A DNA stretch of 64,000 nt, from assembly GCF_006088715.1 (NCBI RefSeq), contig NZ_CP030771.1:7438001-7502000 (forward strand). The letters are read 5' to 3'. The notes below the pieces were generated by a model. The model saw only the letters and a list, made by a program, of their open reading frames with translations, did not search any database and was not told the DNA's origin. This DNA comes from Streptomyces sp. YIM 121038. GTDB lineage: Bacteria; Actinomycetota; Actinomycetes; Streptomycetales; Streptomycetaceae. The position numbers and the translations under genes were made by a program. Of the stretch, positions 1 through 7,797 are shown piece by piece. Position 1 is the first letter of the stretch; each line of letters starts with the position of its first letter.

Positions 1-189
1 GGGCCCGGCCCGGTGCTTGGAGTCGCGGATGTGGATGGTGGTGGGGCAGGCGGCTACCTCTACGCAGTCGCCGCTTCCTCCACTGCTGTAGCTGGACTTG
101 TGCCAGGAGAGGGCTACTTCTACGCAGTCGTCGCCCGATCCGCCGCTGTAGCTGCTCTTGAACCACACCAGTTTGGGGGTGCTCATCAT
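1..189 (-). CDS. DUF397 protein with duplicated core (3' end outside window)
   Basis: The first 63 codons are visible; the gene runs off the window edge. DUF397 proteins are small partners of WhiJ/BldB-type XRE regulators in actinomycetes. Two copies of the family core are seen: WFKSSYSGGSGDDCVEVA (residues 9-26) and WHKSSYSSGGSGDCVEVA (29-46), a 20-residue (60-nt) tandem repeat; only the second copy continues into the usual IRDSK segment. The start ATG (187-189) overlaps the stop of the upstream XRE gene in an ATGA arrangement, so the two are translationally coupled. A normal family member carries one core, so the duplication is unusual. Confidence 0.9.
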   Translation of the reverse strand, partial: MMSTPKLVWFKSSYSGGSGDDCVEVALSWHKSSYSSGGSGDCVEVAACPTTIHIRDSKHRAGP

Positions 190-1016
190 GCTCCTCGCAT
201 CCGCTCCAGCAGGCTCACCGAGTCTTCGAGGGAGAGAGCCTGTGAGCGCATCCTGGCATACCGCATCTGGAGCATGCTGACCACTTTCGGATCTGAGATG
301 ATCAGTCCGCTCTCCTGGCCCTCGTTGTAGGCGAACCACTTGTTGTCAGGCGTCTCCAGGAGCTGCATGGGGCCGTCGAGTCCGGCATGGCTCTCCTTCA
401 CCAGCGGCATGATCTGGACTTCGATGTTCCTGCGATTGGCGAGCTGGAGGACGTGGTCGATGACCCCCCGGGTCACCTCGGCCCCGCCCATGTTCCGCAG
501 GAACAGGTGCTCTTCGAGGATGAAGCTGTACGAGGTGTTCGGCCGGTCCGTAAGGAGTTTCTGGCGCTCGACGCGTGCCGCGAGCTGAGCCTGGATCTGT
601 TCGTCGCCCAGCGGTGGGAGCTGGTTGGCGAACAGCCTCTCCGCGTACGCGGGTGTCTGCAACAGGCCCGGGATCAGGCGGCATTCGTACGTGTAGAGGG
701 TGACAGCCTCTTGCTCAAGCTGAGCCCACCGGCGGAACCACGTGGCCAATCCCCGCTGTCGAGAAAGCTGGTTCACCATCAGCCGCAGCGTCCCGAAGGC
801 GTCCAGGGTCGCCTCCGCCTGGTCCACGAAGCGCGGCGGCGGAAAGCGCCTGCCCTGCTCGATGGAGGCGATGAAGTGGGTCGAGTAGCCGATCTCGGGG
901 GCCAGGGTCTCTTGCGTGTACCCGGCCCGTTTGCGGAAGCTCTTCAGTGCGGCGCCGAACGCCTTGAGCCCATCGCTCGGTTCGGGCTCCTGTGAGCCCG
1001 GCGTGCTTGACGACAT
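186..1016 (-). CDS. XRE-family regulator with DUF5753 (WhiJ-like)
   Basis: A 276-residue regulator. An N-terminal helix-turn-helix (about residues 15-75, with RKRAGYTQETLAPEIGYS) is followed by a DUF5753 region (about 80-270, with RLIPGLLQTPAYAERLF), the layout of the WhiJ family that works with small DUF397 partners in Streptomyces development. I chose the ATG at 1014-1016 because AGGGGA lies 8 nt upstream; a start 16 codons earlier lacks this. The gene is coupled to the DUF397 gene and diverges from an RsbW-like ATPase, the classic three-gene set. Specific target genes cannot be read from sequence. Confidence 0.93.
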   Translation of the reverse strand: MSSSTPGSQEPEPSDGLKAFGAALKSFRKRAGYTQETLAPEIGYSTHFIASIEQGRRFPPPRFVDQAEATLDAFGTLRLMVNQLSRQRGLATWFRRWAQLEQEAVTLYTYECRLIPGLLQTPAYAERLFANQLPPLGDEQIQAQLAARVERQKLLTDRPNTSYSFILEEHLFLRNMGGAEVTRGVIDHVLQLANRRNIEVQIMPLVKESHAGLDGPMQLLETPDNKWFAYNEGQESGLIISDPKVVSMLQMRYARMRSQALSLEDSVSLLERMRGA

Positions 1017-1101
1017 CACGGGTATCCCCTGACGCTCGCTTACCGTCCCCGCCAACGCGCCCATGCTTACGGGGAGTTACCCCCACTGTCTACGTTTCGC
1101 A

Positions 1102-1126
1102 CTCGTACACTTACGGAGCGTACGAG
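1102..1126. promoter_or_regulatory. Inverted repeat in the divergent WhiJ-like promoter region
   Basis: CTCGTAC (1102-1108) and GTACGAG (1120-1126) are exact inverted arms 11 nt apart, in the 192-bp gap between the XRE gene and the ATPase gene. A candidate operator for the adjacent XRE regulator; a TATAAG at 1186-1191 could be the -10 of the ATPase gene. Confidence 0.5.
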
Positions 1127-1208
1127 TTTTGTGCCTCCCGAACTGCGCGTTCACACGGTCACCGTGGACCGCATGCCACCCCAGGTATAAGCCCCCACAC
1201 CAGCACAT

Positions 1209-1601
1209 GTGTTCACGCGGCGTATCAACGCCAGTCCGCGAGGAGCGCGCCAGGCGAGAACGCTCGCCCGCGACCAGCTGAACGGCTGGGGAATCCCTTA
1301 CGACAGTGAACTCTCCGACGCGGCCGCCCAGATCGTCGCCGAGCTGGCGGCCAACGCGGCCACGCACGGGCGGGTCCCCGGGCGCAGCTTCGAACTGAGG
1401 CTGTTGCTGCTCGCGGGGACGCTGCGGATCGAGACGTCGGACACCCGGGCGGAGTGCGCGCCGCCGCCGGAGGTGCGGCTGCCGCCGGAGGAGGCGGAGT
1501 CGGGCCGCGGTCTGGTCCTCGTGGCGGCGCTGGCCGACGCGTGGGGCGTGGAGAGCCGCGAGATCGGCAAGACCGTGTGGGCGCGCCTCTCGCTCGGCTG
1601 A
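1209..1601 (+). CDS. RsbW-like ATP-binding (HATPase_c_2) regulatory protein
   Basis: A 130-residue single-domain ATPase of the GHKL/anti-sigma class. The N box (ELAANAATHG) and a glycine-rich ESGRGLVLV segment are visible. Proteins of this size act as serine kinases/anti-sigma factors or as signalling partners; in Streptomyces they recur next to WhiJ/DUF397 pairs, as here. The start is a GTG without an obvious ribosome-binding site, so it is uncertain; an overlapping ATG two bases upstream is in a different frame. Followed by a strong hairpin. Confidence 0.85.
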   Translation: MFTRRINASPRGARQARTLARDQLNGWGIPYDSELSDAAAQIVAELAANAATHGRVPGRSFELRLLLLAGTLRIETSDTRAECAPPPEVRLPPEEAESGRGLVLVAALADAWGVESREIGKTVWARLSLG

Positions 1602-1609
1602 ACAGAAGG

Positions 1610-1644
1610 GGCCCCGGTCACGCGCAGGGGGCGTGACCGGGGCC
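1610..1644. terminator. Bidirectional hairpin terminator
   Basis: A perfect 14-bp stem (arms 1610-1623 and 1631-1644, GGCCCCGGTCACGC) with a 7-nt loop lies between the convergent ATPase and I66-like genes. Confidence 0.75.
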
Positions 1645-1661
1645 TGCTGGGTCAGGGACGG

Positions 1662-2093
1662 CTAGTCGGCGGGGCCGATGAAGTGGAACGACCAGGCCTC
1701 ATTGGGCGTGTCGTCCTCCTGGGCCAGCTTGACGTGACTGCCGATGTACTCGGCGCGCACGACGAGCCCCTTGTCCGAGGTGATCTGGAGACCGGACGGG
1801 GTGGGCTGGATCCGCCAGGGGGTCGGGGATCCCTGGCTGACGAAGACCTCTTCGCCGGTGTAGGTCAGATACTGGTCGGACGGGCCGACGTAGGGGCGTA
1901 TGTGGTACTGCCCCGGCAGGTCCTCGCTGGCGCGCTCGATGATCCATTCCTGGGCGATCGGGGGGATCAGCTCGGGTGCCGCGATGACGGGCCGGCCGTG
2001 CTGGACGGCGTGCGGGGTGGGAGTGAGGACGATCCGGAAGCCGATGTGGGCTCCGATGACGTAGCGGCCGTTGGGAAGATTGACATCGGGCAT
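1662..2093 (-). CDS. Putative I66-family serine protease inhibitor (beta-trefoil)
   Basis: A 143-residue protein without signal peptide. The opening LPNGRYVIGAHIGFRIVL, the central WIIERASEDLPGQYHIRPY and regularly spaced aromatic/hydrophobic strands look like the small beta-trefoil inhibitors first known from basidiomycete fungi (mycospins, MEROPS I66), which also occur in Streptomyces. Good start: GGAGGA precedes the ATG. If right, it is cytoplasmic and might inhibit an internal or non-classically released serine protease; no protease gene is adjacent. The family assignment is by overall resemblance, not by a diagnostic motif. Confidence 0.6.
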   Translation of the reverse strand: MPDVNLPNGRYVIGAHIGFRIVLTPTPHAVQHGRPVIAAPELIPPIAQEWIIERASEDLPGQYHIRPYVGPSDQYLTYTGEEVFVSQGSPTPWRIQPTPSGLQITSDKGLVVRAEYIGSHVKLAQEDDTPNEAWSFHFIGPAD

Positions 2094-2218
2094 GGTCTTA
2101 GTCCTCCGCTTCTCCGGGCCGGACAGGTGACGGACGTCACCGGCCTGTACACCGGATCACTCTCACGGCACACCCGGCACGACAGGCAGACGAAATGCGG
2201 CCATGCGGGGCGATGGCC

Positions 2219-2392
2219 CTAAATGCCCGTCAGATGGGCGGATACCGCCAACTTCTCCCGTGCAAGAGGAGGGCGAGGGGGCGTGCGGGGCCACGCACCG
2301 GCGCACTCGCCCAGTGCCCCGCCGACCACGACCGCCCCGACAACGACCGGAACGGCCGCCGCGACCGCGCTCTTCAGGCCCGCCGATTGCAT
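2219..2392 (-). CDS. Possible small membrane peptide (57 residues)
   Basis: Starts MQSAGLKSAVAAAVPVVVG and contains a hydrophobic Val/Ala/Gly stretch (about residues 6-28) followed by a Pro/Arg-rich tail. This could be one membrane span, but composition alone produces such frames in GC-rich DNA and no clear ribosome-binding site precedes it. The upstream side is a family A repeat. Included as a weak candidate; otherwise 2094-2518 holds only the I66 gene promoter and the repeat. Confidence 0.2.
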   Translation of the reverse strand: MQSAGLKSAVAAAVPVVVGAVVVGGALGECAGAWPRTPPRPPLAREKLAVSAHLTGI

Positions 2393-2411
2393 CCGCCCGG
2401 CGAAGCTTGTA

Positions 2412-2500
2412 GCCCGTCCGGCGTTTGAGGACGAGGCGCGAAGCGCCGATTACCGGGGGTCCGGGGGCGGAGCCCCTGGTTTCGGGAAGGGGCGGGCCCG
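2412..2500 (+). repeat. Family A intergenic repeat, copy 1
   Basis: Contains the family core CCGTCCGGCGTTTGAGGA, then GGCGCGAAGCGCC, a GGGGGCGGAGCCCC hairpin and GGGAAGGGGCGGG. The same ordered blocks recur near 5.5, 5.7, 16.6, 18.9, 22.6 and 30.0 kb. Here it follows the 3' end of the LuxR-like regulator gene. Confidence 0.85.
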
Positions 2501-2518
2501 GGGCGCCACCCGCGAGGG

Positions 2519-3190
2519 CTACTGCCCCCGCACCCGCACCCCCGCCTGGAAGCGAGACGTAGCCCCCACCTCGGCCAGCAGCTCCGCGACCCGCCGCCGG
2601 TACGTCCGCAAGGACATCCCGAGCCGCCGGGCCCCGGCCTCGTCGGTCAGCCCGTCGCTCAGGGCGGCCAGCACGCGGCGGGCCTCCTCGTCCAGCGAGG
2701 GCACCGGCGCCCGCACCGCGTCGGCCAGCGGCTCGGCCGCCTCCCACGTCGCGTACAGCAGCGACCGCACCCCGTCGACGACTTCGGGGACCCGTACCAC
2801 CGTGTACGTACGCGGCCCCCGGGCCTCCGAACCGGCGAGGACGGCGATCCGCCGGTCGATGACGATGGCCTCGCGGGCGAGGGGCGCCGACGAGATGCGG
2901 ACGTCCGCGCCGGACGCGGCGATCGCCGCGAGCCGCCGCTCCGAGTACGGGTCGCCGAGCGCCTGCCGCGTGTACACCTTGCGCATGACGAGGCCGTCGC
3001 GCGGCGCGGGCTTCGGCAGGGGCGGCCGCTTGCCGTCGGCGAAGACCGCGTTGACGCCGCCCGACCAGGTGACGAGGTCGGCGGCCCCGCACAGGAACTC
3101 CTCGCGCGCGGCGGCGAACAGGTCCCCGGCGCGCAGCACCAGCTCCCGCTCCCCGCGCAGGGTGACGACGTCCTCGTAGCCCTCGCTCAT
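2519..3190 (-). CDS. Helix-turn-helix regulator (LuxR-type C-terminus)
   Basis: A 223-residue protein: an N-terminal region of about 150 residues with no clear signature (possibly a TrmB/PLD-like sensor domain) and a C-terminal LuxR-like helix-turn-helix (LSDGLTDEAGARRLGMSLRTYRRRV). The ATG at 3188-3190 is preceded by GAGAGG at 8 nt; a GTG three codons earlier sits on top of that site, so ATG is favoured. It diverges from an aldo-keto reductase gene, suggesting it controls that gene in response to a small molecule. Confidence 0.8.
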   Translation of the reverse strand: MSEGYEDVVTLRGERELVLRAGDLFAAAREEFLCGAADLVTWSGGVNAVFADGKRPPLPKPAPRDGLVMRKVYTRQALGDPYSERRLAAIAASGADVRISSAPLAREAIVIDRRIAVLAGSEARGPRTYTVVRVPEVVDGVRSLLYATWEAAEPLADAVRAPVPSLDEEARRVLAALSDGLTDEAGARRLGMSLRTYRRRVAELLAEVGATSRFQAGVRVRGQ

Positions 3191-3234
3191 CCCGCCCACC
3201 TCTCTCCGCGGCCCCTCTCAGGTCGCTCTCCGGC

Positions 3235-3284
3235 TGGCAACAACCTGCCACCCTCCCGGCCCCGGCCCGCACCGGCTCCAGAAT
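3235..3284. promoter_or_regulatory. Divergent promoter: candidate operator and -10
   Basis: TGGCA (3235-3239) and TGCCA (3246-3250) form an inverted repeat. CAGAAT (3279-3284) would be a -10 placed 7 nt before the reductase ATG, implying a leaderless or nearly leaderless transcript. Confidence 0.4.
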
Positions 3285-3291
3285 TGTCCCC

Positions 3292-4212
3292 ATGCCGCAC
3301 GAGAACACCACCCCGCACGAGAACACCGCCCCGCACGAGACCAAGTCACCCGCCGCCCCCGCTGCCGCGGCCGGGCGCTGGCACGTGGGAGGCGACCTGC
3401 CGGTGAACCGCATGGGCTTCGGCGCGATGCGGCTGCCCGGCCGCACCTGGGAGGGCCCCGCGGGGGACCCCGAGGCGGCCGTCGCCGTGCTGCGCCGGGC
3501 CGTCGAGCTCGGCGTCGACCACATCGACACCGCCGCGTTCTACTTCTACGAGGACCTGTCCGCCAACGCCTTCATCCGGCAGGCCCTGCACCCCTACCCG
3601 GACGACCTGGTGATCGCCACGAAGGTCGGACCCGACCGCTCCCCGGGCCACGACTGGCTGGACGCCGCGGGTCCCGAGAAGCTCAAGGCCGACGTGCACC
3701 GGAACCTGCGCCAGCTCGGCGTCGACCGCCTCGACCTCGTCTACTTGCGCTTCCTCGCCGCGGACGGCCCCGGCGACGGCCGCTTCGAAGCCCTCGCCGC
3801 ACTGCGCGAGGAAGGCCTCATCCGGCACCTCGGCGTCAGCAACGCCACCGCCGCGCAGCTCGCCGAGGCCCAGCGGATCGCGCCGGTCGCCGCGGTGCAG
3901 AACCGCTACAGCCCGGTGTCCCGCGACGCCGAGGCCGACGCCCTGGTCGAGCTGTGCGCCCGCCAGGGCATCGCCTTCGTGCCGTTCTTCCCCCTCGGCG
4001 GCGCGGGCGCGCCGCACGTCGCCGCGCTGCGCCGGGTCGCCGAACGGCACGGCGCGAGCCCCGCGCAGATCGGCCTTGCCTGGTCGCTCTCCGTGTCCCC
4101 GGCGGTCCTCGCCATCCCCGGCACGTCGTCGCTCGCGCACCTGGAGGAGAACGTGGCGGCGGCCGCGCTCAGCCTGGACGCGGAGGACCTGGCGACGCTC
4201 ACCGCGGGCTGA
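3292..4212 (+). CDS. Aldo-keto reductase
   Basis: A 306-residue NADPH-dependent oxidoreductase with the TIM-barrel AKR pattern: GFGAMRLPG near the start, HIDTAAFYFYED (catalytic Asp/Tyr region), VIATKVG (catalytic Lys) and GVSNATAAQL. At the usual catalytic-His position the sequence reads LVYLRF, an Arg, as in some actinomycete AKR subfamilies. The N-terminus has PHENT/PHENT/PHET repeats of unknown meaning. The stop codon lies one base from the convergent thioesterase stop. Natural substrate unknown; probably controlled by the divergent regulator. Confidence 0.92.
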   Translation: MPHENTTPHENTAPHETKSPAAPAAAAGRWHVGGDLPVNRMGFGAMRLPGRTWEGPAGDPEAAVAVLRRAVELGVDHIDTAAFYFYEDLSANAFIRQALHPYPDDLVIATKVGPDRSPGHDWLDAAGPEKLKADVHRNLRQLGVDRLDLVYLRFLAADGPGDGRFEALAALREEGLIRHLGVSNATAAQLAEAQRIAPVAAVQNRYSPVSRDAEADALVELCARQGIAFVPFFPLGGAGAPHVAALRRVAERHGASPAQIGLAWSLSVSPAVLAIPGTSSLAHLEENVAAAALSLDAEDLATLTAG

Positions 4213-4213
4213 C

Positions 4214-4666
4214 CTACAGACCGAGGACCCGGGCGTCCGTCGCGAGCGCCCGGAAGTACTCCTTCGGGTCGTCGACCATCCGCCGCTCCTTCAGGTCGAG
4301 CAGCCCGCCCACGCCGGTCAGCTCCGCGGCGACCGTGCCGTCCGGCTTGGTGAAGATCTGCTCGATCCTGAAGGTCTTCCGCTCGCCCCACAGGAACCGG
4401 CAGGACACGGAGACCTCCTCCCCGGCGCGCAGCTCGCTGCGGTACCGCAGCGTGTTCTCCAGCGCGACGGGCCCGACGCCCTTCCCGATCAGGTCCGCCT
4501 GCCGGATCCCCGCCGCCATCAGGATCGACCACCGCGCGTGCTCCGCGTACTGGAGATACACGGCCTGGTTCAGATGCCCCTGCGTGTCCGTCTCGTACCC
4601 CCGAACGACAATCCCGACGGAGTACGCCTCCGCCCCCACCCCGTCCTCCGACTGCTGCTGCGCCAC
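4214..4666 (-). CDS. Acyl-CoA thioesterase, hotdog fold (4HBT)
   Basis: About 150 residues with the 4-hydroxybenzoyl-CoA-thioesterase pattern: ETDTQGHLNQAVYLQYAEHAR carries the active-site acidic residue and the long helix of the hotdog fold. It should hydrolyse an acyl-CoA or aryl-CoA thioester in the cytoplasm. I chose the GTG at 4664-4666 because GAGAGGGAG precedes it; the frame stays open another 18 codons upstream. Converges with the aldo-keto reductase gene. Confidence 0.85.
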   Translation of the reverse strand: MAQQQSEDGVGAEAYSVGIVVRGYETDTQGHLNQAVYLQYAEHARWSILMAAGIRQADLIGKGVGPVALENTLRYRSELRAGEEVSVSCRFLWGERKTFRIEQIFTKPDGTVAAELTGVGGLLDLKERRMVDDPKEYFRALATDARVLGL

Positions 4667-4783
4667 GACGCTCCCTCTCCCCGCTGTCCTGTCCGACCTG
4701 CTGACATGCCGCTGGTGCAAGCCTCAACTGCCCGTCCTGTCCCGGCATTCCCCGCGCGGGCCCAGCGGCGTCTCAGCGACACC

Positions 4784-5416
4784 TCAGCGACGTCTCGGTG
4801 ACGCCACCACGAAGCGGCGGCCCGTCCGCGCGTCCCCGTGCTCGCTCACCAGCCATCCCGCCCGCTCCAGGGCCGTCCCACAGGCCCGCACGCCCTCCGC
4901 CGTCGGCTCCGACACCTCCACGGCGTCCGGTTGCACGGACTCCGCCACGCGGTACCCGTCCCTGCCCGCCGTCGAGGGCGCGCGGCCCGCGGCCTCCAGG
5001 GCTATCGCCACGGCCCGCACCTGGTGCGCCCGCTCCCACGCGCAGGGTCTCTCGCGGTCGCCTCCCGGGTTCGTCATCCGGCGCAGCTCCACGAGGCCGA
5101 GCCATGCCGCCCTGACCTCCCGCTGTCGGGCGGGGCCCTCTGCGGCGGGCGGGTCCGGCTCGGTGCCGGTGCGGGCCGCGAACACGCCCGGCTCCGCCTC
5201 CACCGGGGCCGTCTCCGGCGCGGCGTCCGTCGGCTCGTCCCTGACTCGGTGGCCCGCCGGGGTGAGGAAGTACGCGTGCGGGGGGCGGGGGTGCCTGAAC
5301 GCGAGGCGCAGTCTGACCAGGGCGGTCAGCTGCGCCTCCGTGCCGCGCAGGCGGCCCGTCGCCGGGTCCGCCTCCGCGATGATCCGCCGCTGCGCGGCCG
5401 TGGTCGGCTTGGTCAC
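4784..5416 (-). CDS. Hypothetical protein
   Basis: A 210-residue soluble protein, GTG start, GGGGGT upstream. The N-terminal third (TKPTTAAQRRIIAEADPATGRL) reads like a short winged-helix or DNA-binding-like segment, the middle is Pro/Glu-rich and low complexity, and the C-terminal third is mixed alpha/beta with a VVASPRRR tail. No catalytic motif is visible. The 117 bp between its stop and the thioesterase start hold nothing clear. Confidence 0.65.
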   Translation of the reverse strand: MTKPTTAAQRRIIAEADPATGRLRGTEAQLTALVRLRLAFRHPRPPHAYFLTPAGHRVRDEPTDAAPETAPVEAEPGVFAARTGTEPDPPAAEGPARQREVRAAWLGLVELRRMTNPGGDRERPCAWERAHQVRAVAIALEAAGRAPSTAGRDGYRVAESVQPDAVEVSEPTAEGVRACGTALERAGWLVSEHGDARTGRRFVVASPRRR

Positions 5417-5487
5417 GAGAACACCACCCCCTGTGCCCGATGGTGCCCCACCCCGCTGACAACGCCGCCCTGCCGGGAGCTCCCCAA

Positions 5488-5576
5488 CCCCGCCCCTTCC
5501 CGAAACCAGGGGGCTTCGCCCCCTGGACCCCCCCCATCGGCGCTCCGCGCCTCGTCCTCAAACGCCGGACGGGCTG
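5488..5576 (-). repeat. Family A intergenic repeat, copy 2 (inverted)
   Basis: Reverse orientation: GCCCCTTCCCG, the GGGGGCTTCGCCCCC hairpin and CAAACGCCGGACGGGC. Together with the next copy it frames a spacer carrying GGGATCCGGCC twice (near 5640 and 5658). The 419-bp gap 5417-5835 contains these repeats and no convincing gene. Confidence 0.85.
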
Positions 5577-5686
5577 GAAGACCCCCGGCACGGCCCGGCC
5601 CCCACCTGCGGACCCATGGACGAACTCCGTTCCGCAGTGGGGATCCGGCCTGCGGTCGGGATCCGGCCCGCACCGGCACCATCCAG

Positions 5687-5755
5687 CCCGTCCGGCGTTT
5701 GAGGACGAGCGCGCAGCGCGATGGAGGGGCGGGTGGGCGGGGACGGAGCCCGCCC
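5687..5755 (+). repeat. Family A intergenic repeat, copy 3 (degenerate)
   Basis: Begins CCCGTCCGGCGTTTGAGGA and continues into diverged GGGCGGGTGGGCGGGG blocks running toward the phosphatase stop. A second, weaker GGCGATTGAGGGCGAGC echo follows at about 5755-5775. Confidence 0.75.
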
Positions 5756-5835
5756 GGCGATTGAGGGCGAGCCCGGAGGGCGAAGGAGGGCGGGTGGGGG
5801 GGGAGGGAGCCCCGCGCAGCGGAGCGGAAGGGGCG

Positions 5836-6435
5836 CTACGCCGAGGGGCGTAGGTTCCAGGTGGCTACCACCGGGCGGCCGTGCTCGAAGCTGAGGCGGC
5901 TGACCGTACCCGTGGCCAGCTGGAAGTGCGCCCCGGCCGAGGCGGGGAGCCCAAGGCGGCGGGCGGCCAGGACGCGGAGGAAGTGCCCGTGGGCCACCAG
6001 GAGCACGCTGCCCTCCGTGTTGGCGAGGGCCGCGTCGACCTTGGCCAGCATGCGGTCGGCCCGCGCCCCGACCTGCTCGGGGGACTCGCCCGGATGCTCC
6101 GGAGGCCCCGCGGCCACGCCGTCCGTGAAGAGGAACCAGTCGGGCCGCGTCCGATGGATCTCCACCGTCGTCACGCCCTCGTACGCCCCGTAGTCCCACT
6201 CGGCCAGATCGTCGTCCACGCGCGCGTCCGCGAAGCCCGTGAGCGCGGCGGTCTCCCGCGCCCGCGCGCGCGGGCTGGTGAAGGCGGCGTCGACCCGGTA
6301 CTTCCCGACCTGCGGCGCAAGGGACCGCGCCTGTTCGCGGCCGTGGTCGGTGAGGGGAATGTCGGTCCAGCTGGTGTGCTGGCCGGACAGCGACCACGCG
6401 GTCTCGCCGTGCCGGACCAGGAGGAGGTCACCCAT
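5836..6435 (-). CDS. Histidine phosphatase (phosphoglycerate-mutase superfamily)
   Basis: A 199-residue single-domain phosphatase. The LVRHGETAWS motif near the N-terminus carries the phospho-accepting His and the Arg/Glu pair; SPRARARETA supplies the second Arg, EWDYGAYEG the acidic region, and VAHGHFLRV the second catalytic His. Such proteins dephosphorylate small metabolites or proteins; the substrate cannot be told. The ATG at 6433-6435 fits the conserved N-terminus, although only a weak ribosome-binding site is visible. Confidence 0.92.
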   Translation of the reverse strand: MGDLLLVRHGETAWSLSGQHTSWTDIPLTDHGREQARSLAPQVGKYRVDAAFTSPRARARETAALTGFADARVDDDLAEWDYGAYEGVTTVEIHRTRPDWFLFTDGVAAGPPEHPGESPEQVGARADRMLAKVDAALANTEGSVLLVAHGHFLRVLAARRLGLPASAGAHFQLATGTVSRLSFEHGRPVVATWNLRPSA

Positions 6436-6528
6436 GCGCGCGTTCCGTTCTGCTCGGTTCTGACTGGTGCGAACCGTCGCGGCGGTGGCCGTATTCCATG
6501 ATCCGTCCGGCACCGGGGGAGGGGCCCG

Positions 6529-7749
6529 TCACTTCCGCCGCAGCTCCCGCCCCCCGAACGCCCCCGCGCCGTCCGCCCGCTGCCACCACGCCTCCAGGCC
6601 CGCCTGCCCGAGGGAGCGCCAGTCCGGCGTCTCCTGCACGAAGGCGCGGCCGAGGCGCCGCCCCAGGTCGACCATCGTGCGGCCCGCGACGGTCCGGTCG
6701 GCGTCGTAGGACTCCAGGGCGTCGGGCCAGGTCACCGCCGTGGTGATGGCGGACTCCAGGACGGTGGCGTCCTGGAGGGCCTTCACCGCGCCCGCGCCCG
6801 TGTGCGGCCGGGCCACGGTCGCCGCGTCGCCCGCGAGCAGCACCCGGCCCTGGGTGTAGCGCGGCGCGGTGTAGTCGTACATGGGCTGGAGGAAGAGCTC
6901 GGCCGGTGCGGTGGCGCGGACCACCGCGCCCCAGTAGGGCGGCAGGAGCACGTCGGCGACGTACGACAGATGGCCGCTGAGGGTGTCGGTGAGGCCGCCG
7001 GGCGGCAGGCTCCGGGGATCGTCGAAGGCCAGGTCCGCGTCCAGGCCGCGCGGCGGCGCCGTGTACAGCACCCAGTTCACGCGGCGCCCGCCCGTCCCGT
7101 CGGGGATGCGGTAGAGGATCAGGTGGCCGCCGTCGAACACGGCGTACACGCAGTCCTCGGCGCCCCACAGCTCCGGGTCGGGAAGCCGCTCCTCGGGGTA
7201 CGCGCCGCGCCAGGCCAGATAGCCCGCGTACTCGGCCCGCAGGCCGGGGAACGCCGCCTCGCGCACCACCGAGCGGTAGCCGTCCGCGCCGACCACCACG
7301 TCGAACCGCTCCGTGCCGTCGTCCGTCTCCACCAGGGCCCCGCCCGGACAGGCCCGCACCCCGGTCACCGCGGTGGCGGTGCGGAACGTGACCGTCTCGG
7401 GCACCCGGCGCCGCAACTCGCCCCACAGCGGGCCCCAGTTGTACGTACGGAACGGGAAGGGCGTCACCGCGACCGTGTGCCCGCGCGGGTCCGGTGCCGC
7501 GTCGTCGCGCACGTACCAGCGGCGCCTGACGAGCTGCACCCACTGCATGTCCGCGTCCAGGTAGCCCGCCGACTCCAGCTCCGCGTAGCGGGAGTTGTGG
7601 ACGGCCAGACCCACGCCCCGGTCGGCGAGGCGGCCCGCCGCCCGCTCGTACACGGTGATCTCGTCCGCGCCGCCCCGGTGCGCGGCCAGTGCGGACGCGC
7701 AGCCCGCGACGCTGCCGCCCACCACGGCGACCCTGCCCGAATGCATCAT
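6529..7749 (-). CDS. FAD-dependent monooxygenase (group A)
   Basis: A 406-residue flavoprotein hydroxylase. Motifs in order: GGSVAGCASAL (FAD dinucleotide fold), GADGYRS (DG motif) and LLAGDAATVARPHTGAG (GD motif). It should use NAD(P)H and O2 to hydroxylate an aromatic or related substrate. The ATG at 7747-7749 is preceded 6 nt upstream by CAGGAT, a plausible -10, so a leaderless transcript is likely. The gene lies downstream of the C39-like peptidase gene on the same strand with two palindromes in the 45-bp gap. Pathway unknown. Confidence 0.9.
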   Translation of the reverse strand: MMHSGRVAVVGGSVAGCASALAAHRGGADEITVYERAAGRLADRGVGLAVHNSRYAELESAGYLDADMQWVQLVRRRWYVRDDAAPDPRGHTVAVTPFPFRTYNWGPLWGELRRRVPETVTFRTATAVTGVRACPGGALVETDDGTERFDVVVGADGYRSVVREAAFPGLRAEYAGYLAWRGAYPEERLPDPELWGAEDCVYAVFDGGHLILYRIPDGTGGRRVNWVLYTAPPRGLDADLAFDDPRSLPPGGLTDTLSGHLSYVADVLLPPYWGAVVRATAPAELFLQPMYDYTAPRYTQGRVLLAGDAATVARPHTGAGAVKALQDATVLESAITTAVTWPDALESYDADRTVAGRTMVDLGRRLGRAFVQETPDWRSLGQAGLEAWWQRADGAGAFGGRELRRK

Positions 7750-7755
7750 CGCGCC

Positions 7756-7797
7756 ATCCTGACAGGGCGGGTGACGTCCTGTCATGACCAAAGGTCA
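7756..7797. promoter_or_regulatory. Two palindromes at the monooxygenase promoter
   Basis: TGACAGG (7760-7766) and CCTGTCA (7778-7784) are inverted arms 11 nt apart; next to them TGACC-AAA-GGTCA (7785-7797) is a second palindrome. The first arm abuts the likely -10 (reverse strand, 7756-7761). A repressor site is likely, but the regulator is not adjacent. Confidence 0.5.
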
